In this document: piece by piece, positions 1 to 10,108 of the stretch | Layout: the number at the start of each line of letters is the position of its first letter | How positions within the stretch are numbered: position 1 is the stretch's first letter | Origin: Janthinobacterium sp. GW458P | Lineage (GTDB): Bacteria > Pseudomonadota > Gammaproteobacteria > Burkholderiales > Burkholderiaceae_D | Assembly: GCF_002127585.1 (NCBI RefSeq) | Contig: NZ_NEGZ01000011.1 | Span: forward strand, 66,565-101,832 | Direction of reading: 5' to 3' | DNA length: 35,268 nucleotides | Translations under genes and position numbers: made by a program | The notes under the pieces: model-generated | What the model saw: only the letters and a program-made list of their open reading frames with translations | Told to the model about the DNA's origin: nothing | The model's database searches: none

Positions 1-1
1 C

Positions 2-571
2 GATGGCGCGATCCGCCATACGGCAGTCATTCCCATCGCCGGCGACCAGATCACCAACGACATCGCCATGGCCTTGCGCACCCCGACCGCGGAAGCGGAA
101 GAAATCAAGATCCGCTATGGCGTGGCCAAGCAGGTCCTGGCCGATCCTGGCGAATCGCTGGAAGTGCCGGGCCTGGGCGACCGCGGACCGCGCAACCTGT
201 CGCGCCAGGCGCTGGCGGCAGTGATCGAGCCACGCGTCGAAGAGCTGTTCGCCATGGTGCACCAGGTGGTGCGCGAATCCGGTTACGAAGGCGTGCTGTC
301 ATCGGGCATCGTGCTCACGGGCGGCACCTCCATCATGCCCGGCATGGTGGAAATGGCGGAAGACATCTTCCTGAAACCGGCGCGCCTGGGCACGCCAGAG
401 TATCGGGGCCAGCTGGCCGACGTGGTGCGCAGTCCGCGCTATGCCACGGTATTGGGTCTGCTGCTGGAAGCGAAGAAGCAATACCTGCGCGGCCATATCG
501 TGACGCGTCAGGACGGTTCGGTGAAGGCAGTCTGGCAGCGCATGAAAGAATGGTTTTTGGGAAATTTTTAA
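2..571 (+). CDS. ftsA: Cell division protein FtsA, C-terminal part
   Basis: FtsA is the actin-like protein that tethers FtsZ to the inner membrane and recruits later divisome proteins. Only the last 189 residues are in the window; the gene enters from the left edge in frame 2, so the start is not visible. The visible part has the nucleotide-binding segment of the actin fold (LTGGTSIMPGM, encoded around 316-348). It ends with a short amphipathic helix, VWQRMKEWFLGNF, which matches the membrane-targeting tail of FtsA. The stop is followed after about 150 bases by ftsZ in the same direction, the universal ftsA-ftsZ order. Identity is secure from sequence plus synteny. Confidence 0.95.
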   Translation, partial: DGAIRHTAVIPIAGDQITNDIAMALRTPTAEAEEIKIRYGVAKQVLADPGESLEVPGLGDRGPRNLSRQALAAVIEPRVEELFAMVHQVVRESGYEGVLSSGIVLTGGTSIMPGMVEMAEDIFLKPARLGTPEYRGQLADVVRSPRYATVLGLLLEAKKQYLRGHIVTRQDGSVKAVWQRMKEWFLGNF

Positions 572-603
572 GGGCGTACTTCAGGCCCGGCAGGTCAGGT
601 TTT

Positions 604-631
604 TTGGCAGCAACGCAGGTACACACATAAC
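604..631 (+). promoter_or_regulatory. Candidate sigma-70 promoter of ftsZ
   Basis: In the 152-base gap between ftsA and ftsZ, TTGGCA at 604-609 (5 of 6 to the -35 consensus) is followed after 16 bases by CATAAC at 626-631 (4 of 6 to the -10). The surroundings are much more AT-rich than the coding DNA. Internal ftsZ promoters in this gap or within ftsA are usual in this cluster, but this match is modest and unproven. Confidence 0.4.
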
Positions 632-723
632 TTTATTTTATATTTAACCGCAGTTTTCAATCTCCAGTTCTCCTACCAATATGAGGCCTGGCGCTTGGAA
701 ACCGCATCTGATAGGAGCACATC

Positions 724-1932
724 ATGGAGTTCGATATGGTCGATAACACAGCTTTAGGTACCGTCATCAAGGTCGTCGGCGTCGGCGGTGCGGGTGGCAA
801 TGCAGTCCAACACATGATCAACAAAGGCATGTCGGGAGTGGAGTTCATTGCCGCCAACACCGACGCACAGGCCCTGTCGACATCGAAGGCCGACAACATC
901 ATCCAGATCGGCGATACCGGTCTGGGCGCCGGCATGAAGCCTGCTGTCGGCCGCCAGCTGGCTGAAGAATCGCGCGCACGCATTGCCGATTCGCTGCGCG
1001 GCGCGCACATGGTCTTCATCGCCGCCGGCATGGGCGGCGGCACGGGCACGGGCGCCGCTCCTATCGTGGCCGAAGTGGCCAAGGAACTGGGCGCGCTGAC
1101 GGTGGCCGTGGTCTCCAAGCCATTCTCGTACGAAGGCCAGAAGTGCATGGACATCGCTGACGAAGGTCTGGAGCAGCTGTCCCTGCACGTCGATTCGCTG
1201 ATCATCATCCTCAATGAAAAACTGGAAGAGATCTACGAAGACGAAAGCATGCTGGAGTGGATGCAGCACGCCGATGATGTGCTCAACAACGCGGTGGCCG
1301 GCATCGCCGAGATCATCAACGTACCTGGCCATATCAACGTCGACTTCAACGACGTGAAAACCATCATGGGCGAGCAGGGCAAGGCCATGATGGGCACGGC
1401 AACGGCTTCCGGCGTCGACCGCGCGCGCATCGCCGCCGAACAGGCTGTCGCTTCGCCACTGCTGGACGGCATTGATCTCTCTGGCGCGCGTGGCGTGCTG
1501 GTCAACGTCACGGCCAGCCGTGGCCTGAAAGGTAAAGAGATCAAGGAAGTCATGGCTGCCGTGCGCGCGTTTGCCGCGCCGGACGCGTCGATCGCGCAAG
1601 GTATCGCCTACGACGACGCCATGGGTGACGACATCCGCGTTACCGTGGTGGCCACGGGCCTGGGCCGCGCGAAGAAAAACATCCAGCTGGTACCGCAGCA
1701 AGTGCTGCGCACCGGCACCCACAACAGCCCGCTGACCCCGTCGGCTGCCATGGGTAGCGCGCAAGCGGCGACGACGACGGTTGGCGTGGCCACGCCGGCA
1801 GCCGGTTTCGACGGCATGAAGGCGCCGGCAGTATGGCGCCGCGAATCGGCTTCCGAGCAGGTGCGCGCGATGGAAAAGAATGGCATGGAAACCTACGATA
1901 TTCCAGCGTTCCTGCGCAAGCAAGCAGATTAA
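724..1932 (+). CDS. ftsZ: Cell division protein FtsZ
   Basis: FtsZ is the tubulin-like GTPase that polymerises into the Z ring at midcell. The product is 402 residues, normal for betaproteobacteria. It has the N-terminal GTP-binding loop (VGVGGAGGNAV, residues 18-28), the tubulin signature GGGTGTG (104-110) and the T7 synergy loop (NVDFNDVKTIM). A variable linker follows, then the conserved C-terminal peptide YDIPAFLRKQAD that binds FtsA, ZipA and other partners. AGGAG at 713-717 lies six bases before the ATG. An in-frame ATG at residue 5 is a less likely start. A strong terminator follows directly, so ftsZ probably ends its transcript. Confidence 0.98.
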   Translation: MEFDMVDNTALGTVIKVVGVGGAGGNAVQHMINKGMSGVEFIAANTDAQALSTSKADNIIQIGDTGLGAGMKPAVGRQLAEESRARIADSLRGAHMVFIAAGMGGGTGTGAAPIVAEVAKELGALTVAVVSKPFSYEGQKCMDIADEGLEQLSLHVDSLIIILNEKLEEIYEDESMLEWMQHADDVLNNAVAGIAEIINVPGHINVDFNDVKTIMGEQGKAMMGTATASGVDRARIAAEQAVASPLLDGIDLSGARGVLVNVTASRGLKGKEIKEVMAAVRAFAAPDASIAQGIAYDDAMGDDIRVTVVATGLGRAKKNIQLVPQQVLRTGTHNSPLTPSAAMGSAQAATTTVGVATPAAGFDGMKAPAVWRRESASEQVRAMEKNGMETYDIPAFLRKQAD

Positions 1933-1956
1933 GGTGATCTGATGTCAGTAACGATG

Positions 1957-1985
1957 ACGGCGGCCTGAGGGCCGCCGTTTTTTTT
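1957..1985 (+). terminator. Intrinsic terminator after ftsZ
   Basis: A perfect 9-base-pair stem, ACGGCGGCC with GGCCGCCGT and a TGAG loop, is followed by a run of eight T. It lies 24 bases after the ftsZ stop codon and should end transcription of the division cluster. Confidence 0.93.
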
Positions 1986-2115
1986 GCCGTTTGTTGACTT
2001 TTGACTTTGCCTTTCCGCCCACTTTCTGCACAAATACGGCAAGTCAGGCATACTATCGCGCAGTGTCGGCATCATGCCGGCAGCATCCTCAACCGACAGT
2101 ACACAAGGAGTCAAC

Positions 2116-2622
2116 ATGACCATCAAGATCGGCGACACCCTGCCAGAAGGCACCCTGGCCGAATTCATCGAAAGCGAAACCGAAGGTTGCGCACTGGGCC
2201 CGAACACGTTCAACGTGCAAGACCTGGTCAAGGGCAAGAAGATCGCCATCTTCGGCCTGCCCGGCGCCTACACCCCGACCTGCTCCGCACAGCACGTGCC
2301 CGGCTACGTGCAGCACGCTGCCGACCTGAAAGCGGCGGGCGTCGATGAAATCTGGTGCATCTCCGTCAACGACGCTTTCGTGATGGGCGCCTGGGGCCGC
2401 GACCAGAAAGCCACCGGCGTCGTGCGCATGATGGCTGACGGCAATGCCGCCTACAGCAAGGCCCTGGGCCTGGACGCCGATTTTTCCAAGTACGGCATGG
2501 GCACGCGCTCGCAGCGCTACTCGATGCTGGTCGACAATGGCGTCGTGACGCAATTGAACATCGAGCAAGGCGGCAAGTTTGAAGTGTCGAATGCGGAAAC
2601 CTTGCTGGGCCAGCTGGCTTAA
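2116..2622 (+). CDS. Peroxiredoxin, Prx5/AhpE-like (redoxin family)
   Basis: The 168-residue product belongs to the Prx5-type peroxiredoxins, which reduce hydrogen peroxide and alkyl hydroperoxides with thiol or glutaredoxin electrons in the cytoplasm. The catalytic motif is P49, T53 and C56 (LPGAYTPTCS), with C56 as peroxidatic cysteine, and the supporting arginine is in GTRSQRYS (R131 or R134). Other cysteines are at 25 and 81; which one, if any, resolves the sulfenic acid cannot be told from sequence. The start was placed at 2116 because AAGGAG at 2105-2110 lies five bases before this ATG; a longer reading from 2074 has no such site. A peroxiredoxin between ftsZ and lpxC recurs in Burkholderiales. 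Confidence 0.92.
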   Translation: MTIKIGDTLPEGTLAEFIESETEGCALGPNTFNVQDLVKGKKIAIFGLPGAYTPTCSAQHVPGYVQHAADLKAAGVDEIWCISVNDAFVMGAWGRDQKATGVVRMMADGNAAYSKALGLDADFSKYGMGTRSQRYSMLVDNGVVTQLNIEQGGKFEVSNAETLLGQLA

Positions 2623-2639
2623 GCGTTGTTCGCAGCATG

Positions 2640-2667
2640 AAAAAACGGCGCCTTGGGCGCCGTTTTT
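2640..2667. terminator. Bidirectional intrinsic terminator
   Basis: The 8-base-pair stem ACGGCGCC / GGCGCCGT with a TTG loop (2645-2663) is flanked by an A run on the left and a T run on the right. It can therefore stop transcripts from both sides. It sits between the convergent peroxiredoxin and methyltransferase genes, 18 bases and a few bases from their stop codons. Confidence 0.9.
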
Positions 2668-2671
2668 ACGT

Positions 2672-3439
2672 TTACTGCACCGACGGTTTCGTTGCCTCGA
2701 ACATGGCCGCGTCGATGCTGAACGAATAGTCGTCCTGCAGCGCAAAATATCTTCTGGCTTCCTCGGGCGCGCCATCGAACAGGTTGCGGATGGCCGCCAC
2801 GCGCTCGGTCGGCGTGCGCATGCGCGCCACCCACTCGTCGAACTGCATGGTCAGCTTCCATACGCTGCGCAAGCTGTGCGTGAAACCGGCGCTGTCGAAC
2901 TTGGCGCCCCATTCGCAGGTGCGGTAGTCGCGCACGTGCGAGGCGTCGCGCAGCATTTCCACCGCCTGCAAGGTGCTGTCGTACAGGGCCGTCTTCGGCG
3001 CCACGATATCGACCACCAGCAAGGTGCCGTTCGGGCGCAGCACGCGCCACGCTTCGGCCAAGGCTCCCGCCACGTCGTTCCAGTGATGGGCGGAGAAGCG
3101 CGTCACCACCATGTCGAAGCTGGCGTCGGCAAACGGCAGCCGGGCCACGTCGCCCTGCTGCGTGCTGATGTTATGCAGCCCGCGCTGCGCCCTGGCGTGG
3201 TCCACCACGTCGAGCATGGGCTGCGCCAGGTCGTAGGCGACGACCGATTGCGCCACGGGAGCGACGGCGAAGCTGGCATGGCCGGCGCCGCAGCCCAGAT
3301 CCAACACGGCCGGCCTGCCATGGCGGCGCGCGCATTCCTGCATCAGCACCAGGTCGGCCCCTTGCGCGTGGACCGCGCTGCTCAGGTAGGCATTGGCCGT
3401 CTTGCCAAACTGTTCGGTAACGACATCGTGCTGCTGCAT
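2672..3439 (-). CDS. Class I SAM-dependent methyltransferase, YafE-like
   Basis: The 255-residue product is a soluble class I methyltransferase of the UbiE/YafE type (Methyltransf_11 fold). Motif I VLDLGCGAGHAS binds S-adenosylmethionine near the N-terminus; the acidic residue after strand 2 is in VVAYDLAQPML, and RVLRPNGTLLVVD is the post-motif strand. The N-terminal pattern resembles E. coli YafE, whose substrate is not established, so no substrate is assigned. The start at 3439 is chosen because AGGAG lies six bases upstream; a reading from 3505 would begin inside the promoter region. It is transcribed divergently from an XRE-type regulator, which is the obvious candidate to control it. 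Confidence 0.85.
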   Translation of the reverse strand: MQQHDVVTEQFGKTANAYLSSAVHAQGADLVLMQECARRHGRPAVLDLGCGAGHASFAVAPVAQSVVAYDLAQPMLDVVDHARAQRGLHNISTQQGDVARLPFADASFDMVVTRFSAHHWNDVAGALAEAWRVLRPNGTLLVVDIVAPKTALYDSTLQAVEMLRDASHVRDYRTCEWGAKFDSAGFTHSLRSVWKLTMQFDEWVARMRTPTERVAAIRNLFDGAPEEARRYFALQDDYSFSIDAAMFEATKPSVQ

Positions 3440-3470
3440 GGTGTTCTCCTGTTGATGGGTGAGTTCCTGC

Positions 3471-3499
3471 AGAATAGGGATAAAATTATCCTGTAACAA
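3471..3499 (-). promoter_or_regulatory. Candidate methyltransferase promoter with operator in the spacer
   Basis: Read on the minus strand, TTGTTA (3494-3499) and TATTCT (3471-3476) are separated by exactly 17 bases. The spacer contains the palindrome GGATAA-AA-TTATCC (3478-3491 on the plus strand). A regulator bound there would block RNA polymerase. The divergent XRE-family gene is the likely source of that regulator, by inference only. Confidence 0.5.
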
Positions 3500-3509
3500 G
3501 ACCATAACT

Positions 3510-3521
3510 TATACTGGTATA
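3510..3521. promoter_or_regulatory. 12-base palindrome upstream of the XRE gene
   Basis: TATAC-TG-GTATA is a perfect inverted repeat 22 bases before the regulator start codon. Its left half also reads as a -10 box (TATACT) for the plus-strand gene. It may be an autoregulatory site or just an AT-rich -10 region. Confidence 0.35.
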
Positions 3522-3543
3522 TCCACTACCATGCATCCTTGTC

Positions 3544-4314
3544 ATGTCGAGCAAACTCGCTGAATTCATCCGCGCACGGCGCGAAGCCGTCACCCCCGTC
3601 ATGGCCGGTTTGCCCGGTGGCGGGCGCCGGCGCACGCCCGGTTTGCGGCGCGAAGAGCTGGCCCAGCTGTGCGATGTCAGTCCCACCTGGCTGACGTGGC
3701 TGGAGCAGGGGCGGCCCGTGTCGGCGTCGGCGAAGATGCTGTCTCGCCTGGCGCAGGTGCTGCAGCTGAGCGCGGCCGAGCGCGCCTATCTGTTCGAGGT
3801 GGCCGACAAACATGACCCCAGCCATGGAACAGGCGAGGGCGAGGGCCCTGCTGCCGCCGAGCTGGCCGCCATCGTCGCCGCCATCGACGCGCCCGCCTAC
3901 ATTCTCGACCGCGAATGGAGCGCCGTGGCGTGGAACGGCGCGGCGTCCGCCTTGTTTACGGGTTGGCTGCATGGCAATGGGGCCGCGCCGAATCAGCTGC
4001 GCTTCATGTTCCTGGAGCCTGGCGCGCGCGACCTGGTCGTCGGCTGGCCCGAGCGGGCGCGGCGGCTGGTGGCGGAGTTTCGCGCCGATATCGGCCGCCA
4101 GGCGGACCAGGCGCCGCTGGCCGGCCTGATCGCGGAGCTGGCCGACGCCAGTGCTGAATTTCGCCAGTGGTGGGGCGCGCAGCAGGTACAGGGCCGCGAT
4201 GGGGGCGTGCGCCGCTTCCAGCATCCCCTGCAGGGGATGCTCAGCTACCATCAGGTGACCCTGCACCTGGCGCGTCAGCACGAACTGAAGCTGGTGATGC
4301 TGCTGTCCGTGTAG
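3544..4314 (+). CDS. XRE-family transcriptional regulator with MmyB-like ligand domain
   Basis: The 256-residue product has an N-terminal helix-turn-helix of the XRE type. RTPGLRREELAQLCDVSPTWLTWLEQGR is the recognition region, about residues 31-58. The C-terminal half fits the MmyB-like ligand-binding domain, which ends with the usual ...VRRFQHPLQGMLSYHQVTL... block. Family members are often local repressors or activators of a divergently oriented gene, here the YafE-like methyltransferase. The ligand is unknown. No clear ribosome-binding site precedes the ATG, but the N-terminal sequence SSKLAEFIRARREAVTP is the normal beginning of the family, so this start is likely correct. Confidence 0.85.
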   Translation: MSSKLAEFIRARREAVTPVMAGLPGGGRRRTPGLRREELAQLCDVSPTWLTWLEQGRPVSASAKMLSRLAQVLQLSAAERAYLFEVADKHDPSHGTGEGEGPAAAELAAIVAAIDAPAYILDREWSAVAWNGAASALFTGWLHGNGAAPNQLRFMFLEPGARDLVVGWPERARRLVAEFRADIGRQADQAPLAGLIAELADASAEFRQWWGAQQVQGRDGGVRRFQHPLQGMLSYHQVTLHLARQHELKLVMLLSV

Positions 4315-4346
4315 TTGCTCCTTTGAAAATGTAAAACGGCCGCGCT

Positions 4347-4355
4347 TGTTATAAT
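4347..4355 (+). promoter_or_regulatory. Extended -10 promoter upstream of EamA permease
   Basis: TGTTATAAT is a perfect TGn-TATAAT extended -10 element, which can work with a poor -35 box. Transcription would begin near 4362, downstream of the XRE gene and upstream of both possible starts of the permease. Confidence 0.6.
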
Positions 4356-4404
4356 CGGACTGACCGCTTGGCCTTGCCATCCTGTCCTGGCTCCGGCCGT
4401 CGCC

Positions 4405-5322
4405 ATGATGACGGTCCCGCTCTTTCGCCAGGAGTCTGTCCTGATATCCCGCAATCCTAACCTGCGCAGCATCTATGTGATGCTGGTCGCCGTCGCCATG
4501 TTTTCCTTGATGGACACAGCCATGAAGCTGTTGTCCGCCCATTATCCGCCCATGCAGGTGACGGCCTTGCGCGCGTTGTCGTCCTTGCCGCTCGTTTGCC
4601 TGTACCTGCTGTACCGCGGCGCCTTCAAGAATGTGCTGAAGGTGCGCTGGCCGCTGCATGTGCTGCGCGGCGCGCTGGGCGTGCTGATGATTACCCTGTT
4701 CGCCTACGGCTTGAAACGCATGTCGCTGGCCGAGGCGTATTCGCTGTTCTTCGTCGCCCCCTTGCTGATCACGGTCCTGTCGGTGTTTATTCTGAAGGAA
4801 AAAGTCGACCTGGCCCGCTGGTGCGCCATCGCCGTCGGTCTCCTGGGCGTGCTGGTGGCGCTGCGCCCCGACGGTACCGGCTTCTTTTCGCTGGCCGGGC
4901 TGGCCGTGCTCGGCTCGGCTGCCTGTTACGCCATTTCCGCCGTCACGGGCCGCATCCTGAGCCGCACGGACGCCAGCGAAAGCATGGTGTTCTGGCTGAT
5001 GGTGATGATGGCGGCCGGCGGCGTGGCCCTGTCGGCGCACGAGTGGGTCGACATCCGCCGCGAAGACTGGTGGCTGCTGGCGGGCTTGTCGCTGAGCGGC
5101 TTCCTGGGGCAACTGGCCATCACGGAGGCGTTTCGCCATGGCAAGGCGTCGAGTGTGGCGCCGTTCGAATATTCGGCCCTGGCCTGGGGCATGGCGCTGG
5201 ACTGGCTGCTGTGGCGTGCCTTGCCTGACGAATACACGCTGGTCGGCGCGGCCATCATCATCGGCAGCGGCATTTACCTGGTGCGGCGCGAAGCCGTGCA
5301 TGCGGAAAGCGAGCATCCATGA
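4405..5322 (+). CDS. DMT-superfamily (EamA) inner-membrane permease
   Basis: This is a drug/metabolite transporter protein with about ten hydrophobic helices arranged as two EamA repeats. The second half begins near LAGLAVLGSAACYAISAVTGRI. Substrates of this family range from amino acids and nucleosides to drugs, and nothing here identifies one. As drawn the protein has 305 residues from an ATG at 4405 with no ribosome-binding site. AGGAG at 4430-4434 lies six bases before an in-frame CTG at 4441, which would give a protein starting near ISRNPNLRSIY and losing only hydrophilic residues. The true start is therefore uncertain. It has its own extended -10 promoter and is followed by lpxC after 75 bases. 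Confidence 0.85.
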   Translation: MMTVPLFRQESVLISRNPNLRSIYVMLVAVAMFSLMDTAMKLLSAHYPPMQVTALRALSSLPLVCLYLLYRGAFKNVLKVRWPLHVLRGALGVLMITLFAYGLKRMSLAEAYSLFFVAPLLITVLSVFILKEKVDLARWCAIAVGLLGVLVALRPDGTGFFSLAGLAVLGSAACYAISAVTGRILSRTDASESMVFWLMVMMAAGGVALSAHEWVDIRREDWWLLAGLSLSGFLGQLAITEAFRHGKASSVAPFEYSALAWGMALDWLLWRALPDEYTLVGAAIIIGSGIYLVRREAVHAESEHP

Positions 5323-5385
5323 CGGCCGAATGTGGTTTTTCTGGTGTGGTCCATGCCGCGCCGCAACGAAAATCCGGCAAATAGA

Positions 5386-5391
5386 TATAAT
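5386..5391 (+). promoter_or_regulatory. Consensus -10 box immediately before lpxC
   Basis: TATAAT lies only six bases before the lpxC ATG, with no good -35 at 16-18 bases. If used, the transcript would start at or next to the start codon. Readthrough from the upstream permease is the alternative way to express lpxC. Confidence 0.4.
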
Positions 5392-5397
5392 CGACAG

Positions 5398-6333
5398 ATG
5401 TTAAAACAACGTACTATCAAACAATTGGTCCGCACCATTGGTGTCGGCTTGCATTCAGGAACCAAGGTAGAGCTGACCCTGCGTCCCGCCGCGATCGACA
5501 CGGGCATCGTGTTTCGCCGCATCGACCTTGATCCTGTCGTGGAATTTCCCGCCAGCGCCATGGCAGTGGGCGATACGCGCATGGCGTCCGTGCTGATCAA
5601 GGACGGCGCCAGGGTGTCTACCGTAGAACACCTGATGTCGGCCGCTGCCGGCCTCGGCATCGACAATATGGTGATCGACGTGAATGCGGAAGAAATTCCC
5701 ATCATGGACGGTTCCGCCTCGTCCTTCGTCTACCTGCTGCAGCAAGCCGGGGTGGAAGAGCAGCAGGCGCCGAAGAAATTCATCAAGGTCATCAAGCCCG
5801 TGGAAGTGCGTCATGGCAAGGGAGACGCGGAGAAATGGGCGCGCTTGTCGCCGTACGACGGCTTCAAGCTCGATTTCTTCATCGAATTCAACCACCCGGC
5901 CGTCGATGGCACGATGCAGCGCGCCTCCGTTGACTTTGGCGACGTATCGTACGTGCATGACGTGGCGCGCGCGCGCACTTTTGGTTTTATGCAGGACGTG
6001 GAAAGCTTGCGCGGCATGGGCCTGGCGCGGGGCGGTTCGCTGGAAAACGCCATCGTGATGGATGAATACCGCATCCTCAACGCCGATGGCTTGCGCTATG
6101 AAGACGAGTTTGTGCGCCACAAGATTCTCGACGCCATCGGCGACCTGTACCTGGTGGGCCACCCGCTGCTGGCGTACTACACGGCGCACAAGTCTGGCCA
6201 CGCGCTGAACAACCAGTTGCTGCTGGCGCTGCTGGAACAGCCGGATGCGTATGAAATCGTCTCGTTCGCCACCAACGAGGCGGCGCCTCAATCGTATCTG
6301 CGCCAGATGGAGCGCGAGTGGTCGCTTACTTGA
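5398..6333 (+). CDS. lpxC: UDP-3-O-acyl-N-acetylglucosamine deacetylase LpxC
   Basis: LpxC is the zinc enzyme that removes the acetyl group in the first committed step of lipid A synthesis, in the cytoplasm. The 311-residue length is normal. The zinc ligands are visible: H78 in STVEHLMSA, and H241 and D245 in HKILDAIGD; the catalytic base E77 and H268 (SGHALNN) are also present. The start at 5398 gives [21 protein letters not shown], which aligns with the standard beginning of the family; an upstream in-frame ATG at 5332 would add 22 unconserved residues. No Shine-Dalgarno sequence precedes this ATG. The gene keeps its usual place after ftsZ, though three extra genes lie between. Confidence 0.97.
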   Translation: MLKQRTIKQLVRTIGVGLHSGTKVELTLRPAAIDTGIVFRRIDLDPVVEFPASAMAVGDTRMASVLIKDGARVSTVEHLMSAAAGLGIDNMVIDVNAEEIPIMDGSASSFVYLLQQAGVEEQQAPKKFIKVIKPVEVRHGKGDAEKWARLSPYDGFKLDFFIEFNHPAVDGTMQRASVDFGDVSYVHDVARARTFGFMQDVESLRGMGLARGGSLENAIVMDEYRILNADGLRYEDEFVRHKILDAIGDLYLVGHPLLAYYTAHKSGHALNNQLLLALLEQPDAYEIVSFATNEAAPQSYLRQMEREWSLT

Positions 6334-6473
6334 GGGACGCCTCATTAAACCTACTGCGCGGGCCGATTTCCGGCCTGCGATGCTCACTGTGCTCTAGCGC
6401 AGTTGCGCTTCTTGACCAGAACTAGGCCCGCTCGCTACGGTTTTCTGAGGTGTCAAGACGCCGCATGGTGTTC

Positions 6474-6983
6474 TTAATCTTTTGGTTCGCGGTGGTGGCG
6501 CACCATGTTGCGCAGCGCTGCGATCAATTGCTCGTTCTGCTTCGATGGCGGCAGGGCCGTGCTCAGTTCTTCCAGGGCCGACATGGCTTTTTCCGGCAAC
6601 ACCAGCGCCCGCGTATGCACGATGGGCGCGATGCTCTTGATGACCTGCACTTTCAGCTTGATGCCTGAAATCTGCCAGCCCTTCTTTTCCAGTTCTCCTT
6701 GTAATTTCGGCAATTGCTGTTTGAGCTTGGCCGCCAGCGCCGCGTTCGGCGTAGCCAGTACCAGTTGGCCGCTCTCGAATTGCAGGATGTCGCAATGCTC
6801 GAACATCGCCGGCAATGCCTTGGCGCAATCTTTTTGCAGGGCGGCCAGGCGCGTGACGGTGGGCATCAGGGAAGCCATCGTGGCGTTGCCGCGCAGAAAA
6901 TCGGTTGCGCCCGTGACGGCCGGGCCTGAACGGGCAAAGCCGTAGCCGCGGCGTGGTGCCGGAGAATATGTGGGAGTTCGCAT
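6474..6983 (-). CDS. DUF721 (DciA-like) protein
   Basis: The 169-residue product carries a DUF721 domain, the domain of the replicative helicase loader DciA. It spans about residues 40-130 (CAKALPAMFEHCDILQFESGQLVLATPNAALAAKLKQQLPKL). Whether this copy loads DnaB is not shown by the sequence. A DUF721 gene between lpxC and secA is common in Burkholderiales. The start at 6983 removes a poorly conserved extension back to 7094; no convincing ribosome-binding site marks either. It is convergent with lpxC across 140 bases, in which I see only short weak inverted repeats and no clear terminator. Confidence 0.8.
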   Translation of the reverse strand: MRTPTYSPAPRRGYGFARSGPAVTGATDFLRGNATMASLMPTVTRLAALQKDCAKALPAMFEHCDILQFESGQLVLATPNAALAAKLKQQLPKLQGELEKKGWQISGIKLKVQVIKSIAPIVHTRALVLPEKAMSALEELSTALPPSKQNEQLIAALRNMVRHHREPKD

Positions 6984-7262
6984 GGCCGAAACATAGCACA
7001 CTCGCCCGCGCATGACGAGTGCGGCGGCGAGGGCGGCGCAGGCGGGCAGGCCGTATTGCCTTACAGTATGGGAAATGTCCGCACTTTCTGCCATTTGTTT
7101 GTCATTAAGCTATTGTTATATGGTGCATTACCCCAACCTTGGCGGGAACGCATGATAAAATCATCGTCTTTTGCCATAGTCGAACTCCGTGCGGTTACGC
7201 GATTGTTACTTCGTCGTCACCTACCGAGCTTTTTTTAACGGCGTTTTTTCAAGAATTCAAGC
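6984..7262. other. Divergent upstream region of DUF721 gene and secA
   Basis: This 279-base gap must hold promoters for both genes. Its centre (about 7090-7125) is AT-rich with TTGTTT at 7095-7100 and TATGGT at 7119-7124 (18-base spacer), a modest promoter match towards secA. A 60-codon open frame (7056-7238) has no signal sequence or arrest motif and is not called as a gene. Confidence 0.35.
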
Positions 7263-10034
<2,772 letters not shown>

Positions 10035-10059
10035 GGCCTGCTTGACAGCCTGAACAAGA

Positions 10060-10086
10060 ACGGAGACTGCGGTCTCCGTTTTTTTT
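10060..10086 (+). terminator. Intrinsic terminator after secA
   Basis: The 8-base-pair stem ACGGAGAC / GTCTCCGT with loop TGCG is followed by eight T, 25 bases after the secA stop. It separates secA from the convergent hydrolase gene. Confidence 0.93.
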
Positions 10087-10108
10087 GCAGCAACGTGTGG
10101 CCGGCTGC

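Noticed and set aside
3526..5316. A 596-codon minus-strand open frame across the XRE and EamA genes
   Set aside because: The composition is His/Gln/Arg-rich and domain-free, and both plus-strand genes have clear family motifs.
6334..6473. Short inverted repeats between lpxC and the DUF721 gene, considered as a terminator
   Set aside because: The stems are 4-7 bases, partly mismatched, and not followed by a T run.
7056..7238. A 60-codon frame just before secA, considered as a SecM-like arrest peptide
   Set aside because: It has no signal sequence and no recognisable arrest motif, and no ribosome-binding site was seen.
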